A stretch of DNA of 64,000 bases from Cymbidium sinense (taxonomy: Eukaryota > Streptophyta > Magnoliopsida > Asparagales > Orchidaceae): NCBI GenBank assembly GCA_021442155.1, contig CM038228.1, positions 14,177,179-14,241,178 of the forward strand. Direction: 5' to 3'. The notes beneath the pieces were generated by a model. That model ran no database searches and was not told where the DNA came from. It worked only from the letters and a program-made list of their open reading frames with translations. Below, one piece after another: positions 27,901 through 41,999 of this stretch. Positions within the stretch are counted from its first letter, which is position 1. The number at the start of each line of letters is the position of its first letter. A program made the position numbers and the translations under genes.

Positions 27901-30328
27901 TGTGATTCCATCCTTATGTATTTTGATATTAGAATTTAGATAGAGCTTTAATTTATATGTTTATATAATTCAACCAAAAATAAAAATATAAATTCCAAAC
28001 ATACACATTCATCATCATTTAAATGTGCAAAAACATATTGATGTATAGATATGCTAAGTATCAAATCATGTGCATGTTATATGTGATGGAAAGGAATGAC
28101 TTAGTGTGCTCTATGTGATAGTAATTCAATTAGATTAATCTTAAGAAGCCTTTCATTTTTGATAAGGTCATTTAAAGTTAACCTAAACTTAGGATTAATT
28201 AAAAATCATTTAATAACCATTCATTAAAGAGAAGTAAATCAAATTAATATGTTTTAGAAAGCGGCATAAGGTATGGATGAAAGAGGGCAATCCTCCTTCT
28301 TCTCTTTATAACACTTAGATGTTAAGTGTAAATAATATAAAATAAAATTAAATTAAAATTAAAATTCTCAAATCAACTAAACAACCAGAAGTGAAACCAA
28401 CCTTTTATGTTAAATTAAATCCTTCCAAGCTTAGAAAATCATAACTCTAATGCCTAGTAAAACATACCATACCAAGCCTTAACACACATATTTGAACTAA
28501 GTCACCACTTCTAGTCCTAAGTTAGGATGGTGTATGTATGATGTTGTATTTTATTTTGTGATGTAATATTTTAAACTATATGTTAAGAATGTGGATTGTA
28601 GACTAGATGATAGGCCGTTAATAGTCTAACATTATTTTCTATAAGGGATTGTGCTTAAGGGGCTGCTGTAAAAATAAGTATAAATATTTTGTTGTAGGTT
28701 GCTTATGCCCCTAAGCATAATTCGAGTTAGGATAGGTGAGCTTAGTTATCCATATGCAAGGTGCTAAGTCTAAATTATGATATAACTACTTGGGATTGAA
28801 TGTATGTTTAACTAACCTCTATTTTGCAGGTGTAGTTAAATTTACTTTTATATAAAATGTAATTTTGTAATATAAATTAGGATTAGTGTTATGGGGGATT
28901 AGGATGAGTAGTGGCCAGAAGGCTTAGTCCCTCGGGTGCCCTATGATGCCCTGAAGTAAACTAGATTGAAAAGAGAACGAGAATATGAAGAAGTGAAGAA
29001 TGAAGACCTCCATAGCATGTATTCAATTTCAATTGTAATATTATTTTATAATTTCAGGTTGTATAAGGGTAGAGCTTGGCTACCCATCTTTTCCCTTTTT
29101 TGGAGTGTACGATGGTACCCGGCTGCACCGGCCTTTTATTCTTTTGCGATATTCTATAAAATTATTTGATGTTGAGTTTAAATTGCACACTAGAATTGTA
29201 TGTTTTTCCTATTTTCTTCATGTTTGATGTTTGAATGTGTGGCCAGAATACGTTAGGCCCTTAGGATAAAATTAATTTTTCTACCCCAATTAATCACTCA
29301 TAATTAAATTTTAAAACTCATAACCTCACCATAAAGCCTAGGTCTTAAATAAGATAATTAAAAGATTTAGCAACCCTTTAGCTGAATGATTGAATGTTTC
29401 ACAACCTACATATCATATTATTTCGCTCTTGAAAATAAGAGATTTTCATCCTTACATGATAGGGGAATGCTTGACCTTTGAGGGCATCCCTTATGTTGAA
29501 AAATACCCCTTCTCATAGATTTAGCCAACAACTTTATTTCATCATGCATGTAGGCATCAAAATCCTATAGTCATTGTCCAAATGAAGTGTCAAAAATTAA
29601 ATAAAATTTGGAAATATTTTGCATTAGATTAAGTCATCACTCATACCACTCTTGCTCTAGTCTCCTAGGGAGTGGGTTTAAGGACTTTAGTCTCTTTTCT
29701 AAATAAATAACAACCAAACTATCTTGTAATTTTATATGACCGGACCACATGGATTTGAATCGTAGGAGTTAGTTGCCGGCCACTCTAAGCGGTTGTAAGT
29801 CCAGAAGTCAGGCCATTTATCCTCTCTTGTGGAGGTAAATCATTATGTCCACTCTTCACTTAGATTTAGGATGCGCTTTAGCTCATGCTAAAGCTCCCTA
29901 GATTTAAAATCTAAGGTGGTTATTTTCTTCGGGCTACGAGCATAAATCCTTACCCTTTATGCATTTTCACAATCTTGTGTTAACGGATTATAAGTTCTAG
30001 CAATCTAATAAAACTTCAACTCTAATGAAATAAATCTCTTTAATTTCAAACATATAAAGCCCAACTATAAGGTAGATTGGAATGCTCACTAAGTTTTCTA
30101 GTATCATGAGCATCCCCTATGGATTCCAAAAAATAAGTCTTCTCCTTGAACTTTCTCAATTGATCTTCTAAATATAACCAATTTATTGATAGTCTAGCCT
30201 TGAAATATTTGGAGGCCATAATTTCCTAATTTAATTGAGAGTGTTCTTAGAAAATTTCATTTCCTATGATGTAATTAACTATCGATACTTGCTTCCATAT
30301 GGAACTAAAGAACTCAGCTTAAAATAAA

Positions 30329-30358
30329 CCCTACTTTACTATTTCATGTAAAGTAGGG
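30329..30358 (-). repeat. Conserved hairpin near the 5' end of R4
   Basis: CCCTACTTTAC and GTAAAGTAGGG form a perfect 11-bp stem around an 8-base loop. The position relative to the element end matches the hairpin in R3. Confidence 0.85.
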
Positions 30359-32874
30359 AAAAGATCTTTAGTATATTCGAAGACCATCATGCCTTAAGAG
30401 TCCTTATTAGGTGATTAGGTCCATTTTAGGGTGATGTTTCTATCTTTTGAGATAGTACATCATACCTTAATATCGTATCCCATTGCTTCAATAAGTATCC
30501 CTTAAGATCTGTGCGGTGTCTCACATCCAAAAATAAACACCACAATGTGTATATGTTACCAGAGATATTTCTCCTACTTCACAGGGATGAAGTAAAGCAA
30601 ACTTTATTTTAGGCTGAGATATTTTTTTTCCTATGAAGGCAAGTCCCCATAGTTAATTACATTCAATGAAATAAAAATTTCTTAAAAATACTCTCGATTA
30701 AAGTAGTCAATTAATATCTCCAAAAATTTCAAAAATTGATGGTCAAATGACTATTAATTATTGGAGATCAATTAGGAAAGTTCAAAATCAGAATACTTCA
30801 TTATGGATTACAAAGGAGAATGAGTAAAAAGAACCCATAACATCAGGAAGCCTAGTGAGTGTCTTAACCTATTATATAATGAGGCTTTATATTTTTGAAG
30901 GAGATAATTATTCTTATTTGAGTTAATTTTTTATTAGAATATTAGGACTTTAATTCTAACAACACAAGATTGTGAGAATTTTTAGAGATGAGGACATACA
31001 CCCATAGTAGAAGAGAAATAGGTAGTCTATGAACCTAAATCTAAAGTGTTATAGTATATGCTAAGAGCTCGGCCTAATTCTACTTAGAGAAGAAGGATGT
31101 ATTGGTTTCCTTCCATTAGAGAGAGTGAAGCAATCTAGACTCTTCTAGACTTACAACTGCTTAGAGTGGCTTCCAGCTAACACCGCCTATGATTCAAAAC
31201 TATGTGGGTCTGTATTATGTAGATGAAAGATATCTAAACTGTTGTTTATTAGGAAGGAATCCTAAGAGACTAGATCATGACTAGTATAAAAATCATGACT
31301 TAGACTAATGCAATAAAAATTTATAAGTTTTATTTCATTTTTGACTCAATATTTTGGACTCAGGCTTGAGAGAATTTATGTCTGCATGCATAATGAAACT
31401 AAGTTATGGGCTAAATCAATAAGAAGAGATGTTCTCCACTACAAGAGATTGTTCTCACAAGTCAAGTCTTGTCCCTTATCATGCAAGAGTGGAGTCTTCT
31501 TATTTACAAGAGTGAAATAATATGCATGCATGATATTAAAACATACAATCATACAGCTATGTGGTTGTTAAATCTTTTATTTCTTTGATTAAAATTCTAG
31601 GCTTTAGAGTGAGGTTATGAGTTATTTAATTTAATTGAAGTTATTTAGTTGAAGTGGAAAATTTAAGTTTCTTAAAGAGTCTACTACATCAAGGTCATAC
31701 AACAAACATTCAAACTTTAAGAAACCTATGAAAAGCATTCCATTTTTATTGTGAAATTAACATACACATAATATTCAAACATTAATCGCTTAAGAGATTA
31801 AGAGACCAGTACAGTAGGGTACTGCTGTGTACCAAAGAAAAGAAAAGAAATTGGGTAGTCGAGCTTTACCTTTATACAGTCCGATTATAATTAATTTATA
31901 AATAAAAATACAACTATGGGGGTCTTCAATTATTATCTTCACTCTGCTTCATGGATTTGTGGACTCCAAGCATCATAGGGCCTATTAGGTCTATGTATTT
32001 TAGCCATTACTCATCATAAATGCCATAGCTCTAATCCTAATCCTATGGCAAAAATGTATATTTTTATTAAATAAAATTCTAACTACACCAACAAAACATA
32101 AATTAGCAATTATATTTTATACATTTGTGCTTAACACCCTACCTTAGGCCACCTATCTTAATAGATTATGCTTAGGTACTTAAGCAGCACCTACAATTAA
32201 GAAGCATATATATTTATTTATTATTATAATGATTTATTAAGTAAAATATCTTGTAAAAAATATCATTAATCTAGTATCACCCTAACATCCAAACTATGCA
32301 TAATTAATCCTAACATCAAGTCTAAAATAATATATGATAAAATAAAACATCACATCATCACAACAAATATTAATGCCTAACCTAAGACTAGGTTCGATGA
32401 CTTAGCATTCTAATATGTGTGCTAGGTTTAGTGTGATATGTCATGATTAGGCTTTAATGTTTAAAGTTATCTAATGATGAATGTTTAAGTTTTTTTATTT
32501 TGTTAAGGATGAATATAATTTACATGATTAATGATTTTGAGGTGAATTTTTGACTTAGACATTTGATTTCATTTGGGTTTCATTTTTTTATTTAGAGTTT
32601 TAAAGAGAGTAAGGAAGAGTGAGGTTCACCTTAATCGCTAACTTTAGGTTGAATCTAAGAGATGAATTCTATGATTTTTAATCCTCTTAATGAATTATTA
32701 TAGATTTTTTTTATTAAACTATATATTTGGATTTAACTTAAGATATTTTATCCAAATCGAGAGGCATCTTAAGATTAGTGAAACCAAACGATTGTTGATT
32801 TAATAATATTTTGTTGACTTTGCTTCAATATTATATTTTGTTAATATCCATTTAATTAAATATTATTAATTGTT

Positions 32875-32981
<107 letters not shown>

Positions 32982-33119
32982 TTAATCATTTCACACTTGA
33001 TGCATGGATGAATTGATGTATCTATTGTTTTCTTCTAATTTATAATTTCATAGATGGGATGTGATGCATGAATTTTATAGGAAAAAGCTAGTTTAATCAT
33101 ACCTTATACATATACATAT

Positions 33120-33470
33120 GCATTAGTATGTTGAATTTGTACAAGTATGTGCCATTGTTAAACCAAAAAAGCGAGATAATCAAGACCCTCTTGAGACTAC
33201 TTAAAGTCTCATGCTCCTGGTATGCTTAGACTATATACTTGTTATACATATATGGACATAAGAATGAAATTATGAAACTTTTTATGATATTTTAATTATA
33301 TAATTGAAAATAATTTTATCTTAGTATGTAATTTACTATAAATTTAAAGTATGTGCTTTTGTTAGACTGAAGAAGTAAGGTACAAAGACCCCTTGAGACT
33401 ACTTAAAGTCTCATGCTCATTGGTTTCCAACTATATACCTTTCAATATTGTAGCTCATACATATAGAGAT
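33120..33470 (+). repeat. 220-bp subrepeat pair in R5
   Basis: Two units carry 'gagactacttaaagtctcat' (33,202 and 33,394), the complement of the 'ggctttaagtagcc' block of R2-R4. The word is itself a short palindrome, so it can fold. Confidence 0.7.
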
Positions 33471-35984
33471 TAAATTTATATCTTAATTATTCATATTCTT
33501 TTATATTTAAATTAATATGCATCTTTTAATTAATCTAGAAAAAAATAATATAAGATTTACTAGTGATAATAGTCATACAATTTAATTCAAAGACATGTAA
33601 TTGAATGAAATATTTATTTATTTATTTATTTTTAAAATATGAATGCATGAAACATATGAAATGTAGACTTATAAATAATTAAAGCAAACCAATTAAATAC
33701 TATTAATTAACCTATTTGGACTTATTAATCTCTAAGAACACTCATATTAGGATAAGCACCCATAAGCCTAATCAAATCTATTAAGAATTAACTTTTGAAT
33801 TTTGAATTATTTAACCCTAAAGAGGAGATGGAATTATTAGAGCCCTTGACCCATCTCTCTTCATTAAGTGATTTAAAATGATTTAGATAATTTTTATGAA
33901 TTAAATATAGTTAATTAATTATTTAATTAATTATTTAATTAATTAAGCCCAAAAGAGCCAATAAATTCAATTAAGCCTTAAGTGTAAGTTGACAAATTAT
34001 GATAAAATTATTGAAAACGCATAAACATGCTCTATAAAATCCAATGCAATTGGGCTTATATTTAAGGGTTAATTAAATAAATGGAAAATCCAAAATCATA
34101 AATTACACTCAAAATACTCCAAATAATTAGGGATTTTGATTTTAATAAAAACTTCTTTATTAGTTTAGCACAAAGAGGGATTGGTCAAATTTTTTAATGA
34201 TCTATACTAATTACTATAACTTTTCTAAGCTCTAAGTTACTTAATGATTTAATTAAATAAATAAAAGTCTTTTAAGGTGATTTTGAGAAAGAATTAAAAC
34301 CAATGGTTCTAATTAATTTCTCTAATCACTTACTATTTTAATAAATAATTAAGTTTTCATAATTAATTTATAATTTTTTAATTTTTCTATAATTATTAAA
34401 TGCATCAAAAATAACAAATTATGGTTTGAAATTTTGGATTTCCAAAATTACTAGGCAAATTAACTTATGAAGATTATAGGAGACAAAGGTCAACCTAAAG
34501 AACATTCACACCAAATTTCAAGTTAATCAACCAAGTAATTAAGTCTTCTTTAATCCAATTAAGTAAAACTTCAAACCATAATTAATCATTGTTCATTTAA
34601 TAAAAGTAGGGTTTTTATTTTTGTAGATTTTCTTTTGTTTAAACTTTCTAAAATGGGTTTATTTATATTTTTTTATGTTTCTATAATTAGTTATGATTTT
34701 TTAAAATTTTGGCTAATTAAAATTCATTTTAAACCCTAATTAATTTATTTATACAATCAATGTTACATCAACGCTGACACAACAATGCTTTCCACGTGAC
34801 AGTGGATCGAAATAATCACCTCTTTCTAAAAAAAAAAAGGAAAGAGTTGTTTAAGTTTCGATAATTGTATGAATAGTATATAAGACACTACTTCAGATTT
34901 CGTTCTCATTTGGTGAGAACTTTTATATCTAGTTCTGTGTTTCTAAAGCGCCCCTATAGTTAATTACCTCTCAATACCGAGAGAGCACTTTCGATTAATT
35001 AGTCAATGAATCGTTAAAGAACCAGTATATAATTGCAGAGTGAAGTTTAGAACTTATGAAATTTATTATTTTAACTTAAAACTTTTGTTGGGAACGATGA
35101 CGCGCGATCAAGATCCCATGGTTCCGTCATCCGTCATGATCCCCGGTCCGTAGTCGAGAGGTACACCAACCCAAGGATCCTTGTCAGCAACACATGGGTT
35201 ACGTCGTCCAAGGTGTCCTTGTAGACCTTGGGTGGAGTTTGTCTAAGGGGATAAATATAAGTCAACCTTAGCTAACATAGGGATTTTTGCCCAACCAAAT
35301 ACATTCTACATTTCACAGCTCAAAGAGCAAAACCGCTGGGAACATACGTACACGACCGTAATTTAGGGCCGAACCACCCTAGGGCTGTGTCAGAATCACA
35401 TTGGTGTCATATCGCAAAACCACGGACAGAGGACATGCCACATCCAGCTTTAGGAATATTTAAGTGTGAAGGTAGTTATGTATTTAATTTGACATTGGCT
35501 CTTTGTGAGCAAAAGTTTTCTTAATTTGCCACCCGAAGACAAACAATTGTGGAGGGGTGGATTGATTTTTATTTTTTTATTTTTTTATTTTTAAGTTTTA
35601 ATTTAAATAATTCATTTCATTTTTTTATTTATATTTTTTTTATTTTTTTTTGAATTTTGATCATTTTATGATTGATTTTAGATTTGAATATATATGATCA
35701 TTTATCATTGAAATCTTAATTATAATTAACCTTCTCGATTTTAGGATTAATATCAATTGATAGACCTTGTCTACTCGATTTTCTGGGAGGTCTAATTCAT
35801 TATCTCAAGTATAATCCTTCAAAACCTTGTAAACATGAGGATGGTTTGGGACTTTTCTTCCTGAGGATTTGAATTTTAAAAGCTATGTGAGTTTATTCAT
35901 ATCTTGTATTAAATGACAGAATTAGCTTCTCAGATATTATTAATTTTAAAATTCTTATAATATTACATTTTTAGATTTTGTTAA

Positions 35985-36560
35985 CCCGGACCTGGTCCGA
36001 AGACCAAACCGGGAAGATGTAGCATCTGTTCTTTTGTATTTGACTCAGTAATTACTCCAACATGCATACGGATATTCATTCTTTAAGAGTTGTATGGATA
36101 TTAGAATGTCTAAGTTGGAGTTTATATGACGAATTTTGATTTTTGAATTTTGTTAACCTAACGACCAAGACCAAACCGGAAGATGTAGCATCTGTTCTTA
36201 TTTTATACCTAATGCGTCCTATTGTTGAACACTTCAACATACATACAGTATCTCTTTTAAAATATTGTATGGACATTGAATGTCTAGTTGAAAGGATTTA
36301 CAAGTTTAAGTTTTAATATGACATTTTTGGTTTTGTTATTAACCGTCCAAGACCAAACCGGAAGATGTAGCATCTGTTTATTTGACTTAACTGTGTCCTT
36401 ATTGTTTGAATACTTCAACATACATGAGTATCTGTTTTTTTAAAATGTTGTATTGAATGTGTATAGAAAAATGTCGATTTAACGCTTAAGTTTTATTAAT
36501 ATTTTTTGGGTTTTAACTGACGTCAAGACCAAACCGGGAAGGATAGCATCTATTCTTTGG
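35985..36560 (+). repeat. Tandem array, about 175-bp unit, 3-4 copies
   Basis: The words 'gaccaaaccgg' and 'gatgtagcatctgtt' start near 36,002, 36,169, 36,351 and 36,527, giving periods of 167, 182 and 176. A single related copy occurs in E2 near 48,850 ('aagaccaaaccgcaa'). Confidence 0.85.
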
Positions 36561-36579
36561 AAAATATGATATGCATATT

Positions 36580-37155
36580 ATTTTGGCCAAAAGCTCCCCT
36601 TTTATGTCACAAATCAATAGGGTATGGAGCTGAAATAAATTATTTTGGAAGCCTATTTGATCAAATATAAGGTGATGAGCCTAGAATGAGTTTAGGCATT
36701 TGATTTGGGCTAAAAACTCTTTCTTTATGTGGCAAATCAGCAAACATAAAGGGGCTGAAATAACCATTTCTTTGAAGGCCCATATGATCAAATATAAAGT
36801 GATGGGCCTAGAATGAGTTTAGGCATTTGATTTGGGCTAAAAATCCTTTCTTTATGTGGCAAATCAGCAAACATAAAGGGGCTAAAATAAATCATTTTGA
36901 AGGCCCATATGATCAAATATAAAGTGATGGGCCTAGAATGAGTTTAGGCATTTGATTTGGGCTAAAAATCCTTTCTTTATGTGGCAAATCAGCAAACATA
37001 AAGGGGCTAAAACAAATCATTTTGAAGGCCCATATGATCAAATATAAAGTGATTCAATGAGAGTTTAGTATTTGATTTGAGCTAAAACCCTTTCTTTATG
37101 TGCAAATCAGAAACATAAAGGCTAAAATAATCATTTTGAAGGCCCATATGATCAA
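36580..37155 (+). repeat. Tandem array, about 125-bp unit, 4-5 copies
   Basis: Units share 'gtttaggcatttgatttggg' at 36,690, 36,817, 36,942 and, degraded, 37,063 (periods 127, 125, 121), plus 'aaatcagcaaacataaagg'. The two central units are nearly identical, indicating recent expansion. Confidence 0.9.
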
Positions 37156-37372
37156 AACCCATAGCCCATTTATTTCCTTGATAAGGGAGGGAATATAAAA
37201 TATGAGTAGATGTCATATTTCATTTAAAAGAGGCAAGTGGATTAATTAAAATCCACCTCCTTCACATGCAAGCTCATGGCAAGTGGGGGGACAAATACTC
37301 ATTAAATTTATTAAGAAGATATGGCAAAGACTTTATTTTCCTCTTCAAAAAAAAAAAAGAGATAAGGATGCA

Positions 37373-37500
37373 GGCATGCATGTCCATGCATGCATGCAAT
37401 ATGACAAATGGCATTACATTAGATGGTTTCCTTGCATGACATTATGTCGATGCCATAAGAATAGATGGCAAAAGGAAAGGGCTAAGGAAGCCTATAAATA
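37373..37500 (+). promoter_or_regulatory. Core-promoter-like region in E1
   Basis: TATAAATA at 37,493-37,500 is followed by a pyrimidine-rich start region ('ttcacaaggtacttaca'). Upstream, 37,373-37,400 carries four overlapping CATGCA words (RY-type motif). This is a plausible internal promoter of the element; there is no evidence of activity. Confidence 0.4.
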
Positions 37501-38019
37501 AGAGGGGATTTCCCTTTCACAAGGTACTTACATTTTCTACTCTCCTTTTCTCCCTTATACCACAAGTTTAAGTTCTTTCAATCTTGCATAAAGGGTTAAG
37601 TTGTGTCACATATACTTGTGAGTTTCTTTTCTAACTTAACCATTTTTTTTGATATCTTCTTGATATATGTCATGTCATATGGTAGATTTAATTTATTCCA
37701 TATGTGTTTGCTTCAAGTCTTCACTATGTCTTATGTATGTATGTAAACCATGGTGGGAATGACAAGTAAAGTAGGGGAGGTATTTATGTTTGAACATATG
37801 TCTAATGTGTATTTCACATGTCAAGCTAAATAGAATTCTAAGGTGAATATTACACCATGCATGTCATAATGATCAAACATGAAAAATAGCTTGCATGATA
37901 TAGAAATTCAACACATAAGCATTTATATTTGAGATAAAGAAAATTTTAAGCCAACATAACTTAAGCATTTCATCCTTTCTTCTCTCTCCCTTCCCTTTTT
38001 TTTAAAAAAAAATTTTTGG

Positions 38020-38950
38020 CAGCCTCCCGGCGTCATACCCGCATAGGGGGCTACTTCAGGGGACTAGGCCTTCCCACCACGCCAAGAAAGGTGTGCATGG
38101 TAGGTGTCGTGAGACACCTCGATCGAAAATTTATTTGCCCACCATGCCAAGAAAGGCTGCATGGTTAGCATAATATAGCAAATTTCCCATCCTTATCTCC
38201 TGGTGCTTATGTACCTCCCTTCCTCCAGGGTTGCCAAGAGATGAGCCCACCATGCCAAGGTGCATGGTGTGGTCGACACCTAAACTTGATAGCTAGCATT
38301 TCCCTATTAAGATATCACACATGCAATTTTCATTTCATGTATACACTTTGATCACATGTTAGATATGTAAAAGGAGAATTTGCAAACATCAATCTTTCTA
38401 ATCAACAAGAAAGTAAAGCATAAGAAAGAAAGGATTTTTGAATATTGCATGATTAATTGCCACATACTAGAAAGATTCAAGCATTCATTAAACTAAGCAT
38501 GAATAATTATATGCATATACCTTTCTTTTCAAACACTTAGAAAATTTTTACACATTTTGTTTACCTTGGCAAGCTCTGCATCATCCCCACATAGGAGACT
38601 AGCCCACCACGCCAAGAAAGGCATGCGTAGGTGTCATGAGACACCGAAATTTATTCCACCACGCCAAGATGCATGGGTTAGCATAATATAAGAATTTTTC
38701 CAATCCTTATCTCCGTTTTATCAAAGTTTACAACTTTCACTTCCATGAGATCGAGTCACACCACGCCAAGAAAGGCATAGTTGTGAGATACAAACTTTGA
38801 TAAAGCATTAAAAGAGTATAAAGATGAAATCAATCCTTCCGTTTATCAAAGTTTACAACAACCTCCGCCTCCCCAGGGTGTTGCCATGAGAGACGCCCCG
38901 CACGCAAGAGAAAGGGCATGGGTGGTGTCGAGACACCGAAACTTTGATAG
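38020..38950 (+). repeat. Hairpin-bearing repeats in E1
   Basis: About five degenerate units contain 'ccaccacgccaagaaagg' (or a variant) and 'ggtgtcgtgagacacc'. The latter is itself a perfect hairpin (38,102-38,117, stem GGTGTC/GACACC). ACCATGC (38,141-38,147) pairs with GCATGGT (38,159-38,165). Related units with other stem sequences occur in E2 and E3. Confidence 0.75.
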
Positions 38951-39129
38951 CTAGATGCTAACAAGATATCACATATGCAAGTATGCAAGAATGAAACTCA
39001 TAGATAATAGCAAGTGGTATAACCAAATCCCTTTCTAATTTTTTCAACTTGCATATGAAAGAGGCATGATATATATATAATTCCTTCATAGGAAATAAAT
39101 TGAAGCAAAGTAGAAGCATGAAATTCATA

Positions 39130-39550
39130 GGGGAACAACATCATATCTCATCAAGAAGCTAATTGATTTCTCCCTTAGATAAGAAAGTTTAGAAGCCTTA
39201 TACTCATCAAATAACAAAATGATTGATTCCCTTAGGGAAAATATTTTCAAGTATTTTACCCATTAAATAACAAGATGATTGATTCCCCCTTAGAGGAAAA
39301 CAATTTTCAGCATGCTTATGCCTCTAAACAACAAGCTAATAGTTTTTCCCTTTCATAAAAATGCTTTCAGCATGTATCATACACATTAGGAGCAAATCGA
39401 TTCAATTTCTCTCTAGTAAAAATATTTTCAGCATGCATTATTTCTTTAGAAAAGCCAATCAATGGATTTCCCTTAGGTAAAATAATTTCAGCATTGCATT
39501 CCCATGCTAAATAAAAGAATTTCAGCATGTATCATAGCGAGAGGAAGCTA
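39130..39550 (+). repeat. Degenerate tandem array, about 65-bp unit
   Basis: Six or so units of 'ttgattcccttag', 'aaaatattttcagcat' and 'ataacaagatgatt' type follow one another. The period is about 60-70 bases by eye. Confidence 0.6.
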
Positions 39551-40049
39551 ATTGAAGCCAATTGAGACATGTAACCCATAGAAGGACAACAAGTACTATG
39601 ACATTTAGGCTACACATCTAAACTTGTCATATCCCCACACTTCTATCTTAACTCCATCTCTCCTTGATTTCATTTTATGTGCAAGAGGCAAAGCAAATGA
39701 AACTCATAGAAAATAGCAAGTAGCTACACATACCCCTTACAAAAAAAAAATTTTGATTCAACCTCCTTAGGTAAAACCAATTTCAGCACCTAAAGAAAGT
39801 GTCATCCAGGACAAGAGAAAACAGCAAAAATTGGGCCATACATTATCCCAAAACATTTTCAAGAGCATGAATACCATAAAATCCAAAAAAAATGAGATTT
39901 GGGCCATACATCATCCCAAATCCCTAAAGAAAACTCTTAGCATAATCCCAAGCATAAGATATAGCATATTTAACAAAAACTCTAACTTCCAAAGAAACTC
40001 AAATGCATAAGAACAAGCTTAGGGTTAGAGAGAGAAACAACCTGAGGTT

Positions 40050-40420
40050 TTCAATGCTAAGAGGAAAGGAGGAAAGGGGTTTCTAGGGTCTAACCCTCAA
40101 GTTTCAATTGAGCTTCTGACTGAACGGAAGAAGAGAAAGAGGAGATCGCCTGGGGAAATGCCGTGAACTTCACAGAGTGAGAAGGAGTCTGGGGAGTTCG
40201 GCCGAGCAAGAGGGAGAGTCGAATCACAGCTAAAGTCAGAGCCACAGAAGTGAGAGGGAGAGTAATCAGAGAGAGAACGCCGTGAACTTCGTGAAGCTGG
40301 GAGGAGAACGAGAGATCGTGAGAGGGAATGTGAGCTTCACAGAGCGGGAGATCAAAGCAGGAAAAATGAGAGAGGGAGTAAAATGAGGGTAGAGGGCTGA
40401 AATGAGGGTCATTTTCGATC
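40050..40420. other. GA-rich block near the end of E1
   Basis: Purine-rich sequence with repeated 'gagagggagag' and 'ccgtgaacttc' (twice, at about 40,162 and 40,280). Comparable GA-rich blocks sit at 55,780-56,040 (E2) and 60,180-60,540 (E3), so it marks the 3' part of E. The reading frames across it are by-products of composition. Confidence 0.6.
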
Positions 40421-41999
40421 TTTAGGTCGGTCTCTCCGACACGAACGAGCGGAGTTAGGTAGGGCTTAAGAGGGGTTTAAGGGATTAAGCAACCATTAGT
40501 CCCTTTAATTATAATTTAATATTGATATTAATTTATGCACTAAACCCTAGCAATATGGGTATCAATTTTAGGTATTTCACCAGGTCAAAACGACGACATC
40601 AATGACGGAGATCGTTTAGACATTGTCGGCTTTAATTGGATATGCGATAATTTCATTAAAATTAATTTTAATTTTAATTTTGGATCGATCATTAAATGAT
40701 TGATATTTTCTATTTAATTAATTTTAATATTTTTGCCGCATTGCTTGAATTTTTTTTTTCAAATCTAAGCGAATTTAATCGATTTCGATTGCGATTAGGA
40801 GAATTCAACATTTGTGTCATTTATTCAATTTCCAATGACACATAGTTGTAGGTCAACAGGCACAACAGTATTGGCTATTTAAAACATCTCTCATGGTTGT
40901 TAACTCAATGAAGGTAGATGCGCTTTCTTCTCAACTGTTGGATCACGAATCGGATGACAAAAATTAATCCTATACATTAAATTGAAATCAAATAAAAAAT
41001 TTAATGACATTAATCATGGTCATCCATTCTAATCACTCGGAACGAATGGCAGATGATTCATCGTCGACCTTCAATGAAAAATGAACACCATTCAACCTTC
41101 GTTGCTCAATCTAAGCTCGCAGAAGCCTGTTCAATGACAGAATCAATTTCAAATCGATCATGGAATGATTCTAAAGGGATATTATAGTTGGATTCGTGTT
41201 AAATCACAAAACTCTTCAAAAAGACCAACATATACTAGATTTTCTATGGTTTGTCCAAGTTTACCTCACCGGAGCTAAGGACCGACAACCAAATGACTGA
41301 GGTAGCTTTGCCTTAAAGAGGTAAAACCATTCTGAGAAGATCATGAGCTTCCTCCTCGCCCTAGGATAAGCACTACCATGAAGCTCATAAGAGTTGGTCT
41401 TAGAGTGATTTTTGGTGCTCAAATCAAGTGTTTCTTGAATCATTTTGGATTATCGGAGCTCAGTGAAGGTGTGGGAAGAGTTAAGTTAGGTTTGGGGTCA
41501 GTTAAGTAGAGTTGGGCGTAAAAGGTGTTCATGATTGAAGTGGGGTTGGTCTCGCAAGCAATGAGGTACACTAAAAGCTCTGGAGAAGCTCGTGGGCTTC
41601 ATCTCGTGCTTTAAGGAAGGTGTGTGTTGAGTTTGAATGGGGGAGGAAGTGTATACCCTCCTCCCTAAGTGAACCAACCAAAGAGTTGGTTCAAGTTGTG
41701 GTAGCCATCTATCTAGTGGGGGTGGTCAAAAATTACTAAGGACTGATGAGGTGGAGGTCCTCTAGTGCTCAAGGAGTTTGGTGGCATGCTATGAAGTGGA
41801 CATCCCATGGGGAGTAAACTAAGGGTTGGCCAAGCTGAGAGGGACCTTACTTTGGTTAATGGCTGAGTCAAACAGCTTTAGGAGAGCTCAAGACATGTTA
41901 AGAGGGCTACCCAAGACAAACGGAGGGGTTGGACCTTCATATTTTGAGTTTTTGTCCTACTTAGAACCTTTTGTTTAGTTGATTTGGGCTGAATCGAGT

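Larger units (their letters stand above)
22850..30544 (-). mobile_element. Repeat R, copy R4, nested in R5
   Basis: A complete minus-strand R copy of about 7.7 kb, from TGTTGACC at 22,850 to 'aataaacaccaca' at 30,544. R5 flanks it on both sides, with ATGGG on the left and ATGTG on the right as a candidate 5-bp target duplication with one mismatch. It carries three subrepeats (27,285-27,900), a (GA)n tract, the GC-containing block near 29,060-29,140 and the long hairpin at 30,329-30,358. No coding frame or protein motif was recognised. Confidence 0.75.
34804..40860 (+). mobile_element. Repeat E, copy E1, inserted in R5
   Basis: A 6-kb non-coding element interrupting R5: host sequence 'aatgctttccacgtg' on the left and 'agtattggctatttaaaa' on the right are contiguous in complement in R2. 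It begins 'tggatcgaaataatcacc', comparable with 'tgggctccgaaaatttatcacc' in E2, and ends 'gtaggtcaaca', comparable with 'ggaggtcaaca' at the end of E2. The left 750 bases align with E2 (47,640-48,490) and E3 (56,660-57,430). Tandem arrays, a core-promoter-like site, a hairpin array and a GA-rich block follow. ACAG at both edges may be the target duplication, but the exact ends are uncertain. No LTR pair and no coding frame were found. Confidence 0.65.

Noticed and set aside
37283..37501. 72-codon plus-strand frame in E1
   Set aside because: Runs into the TATA-like site and is absent from E2 and E3, so it is not a gene.
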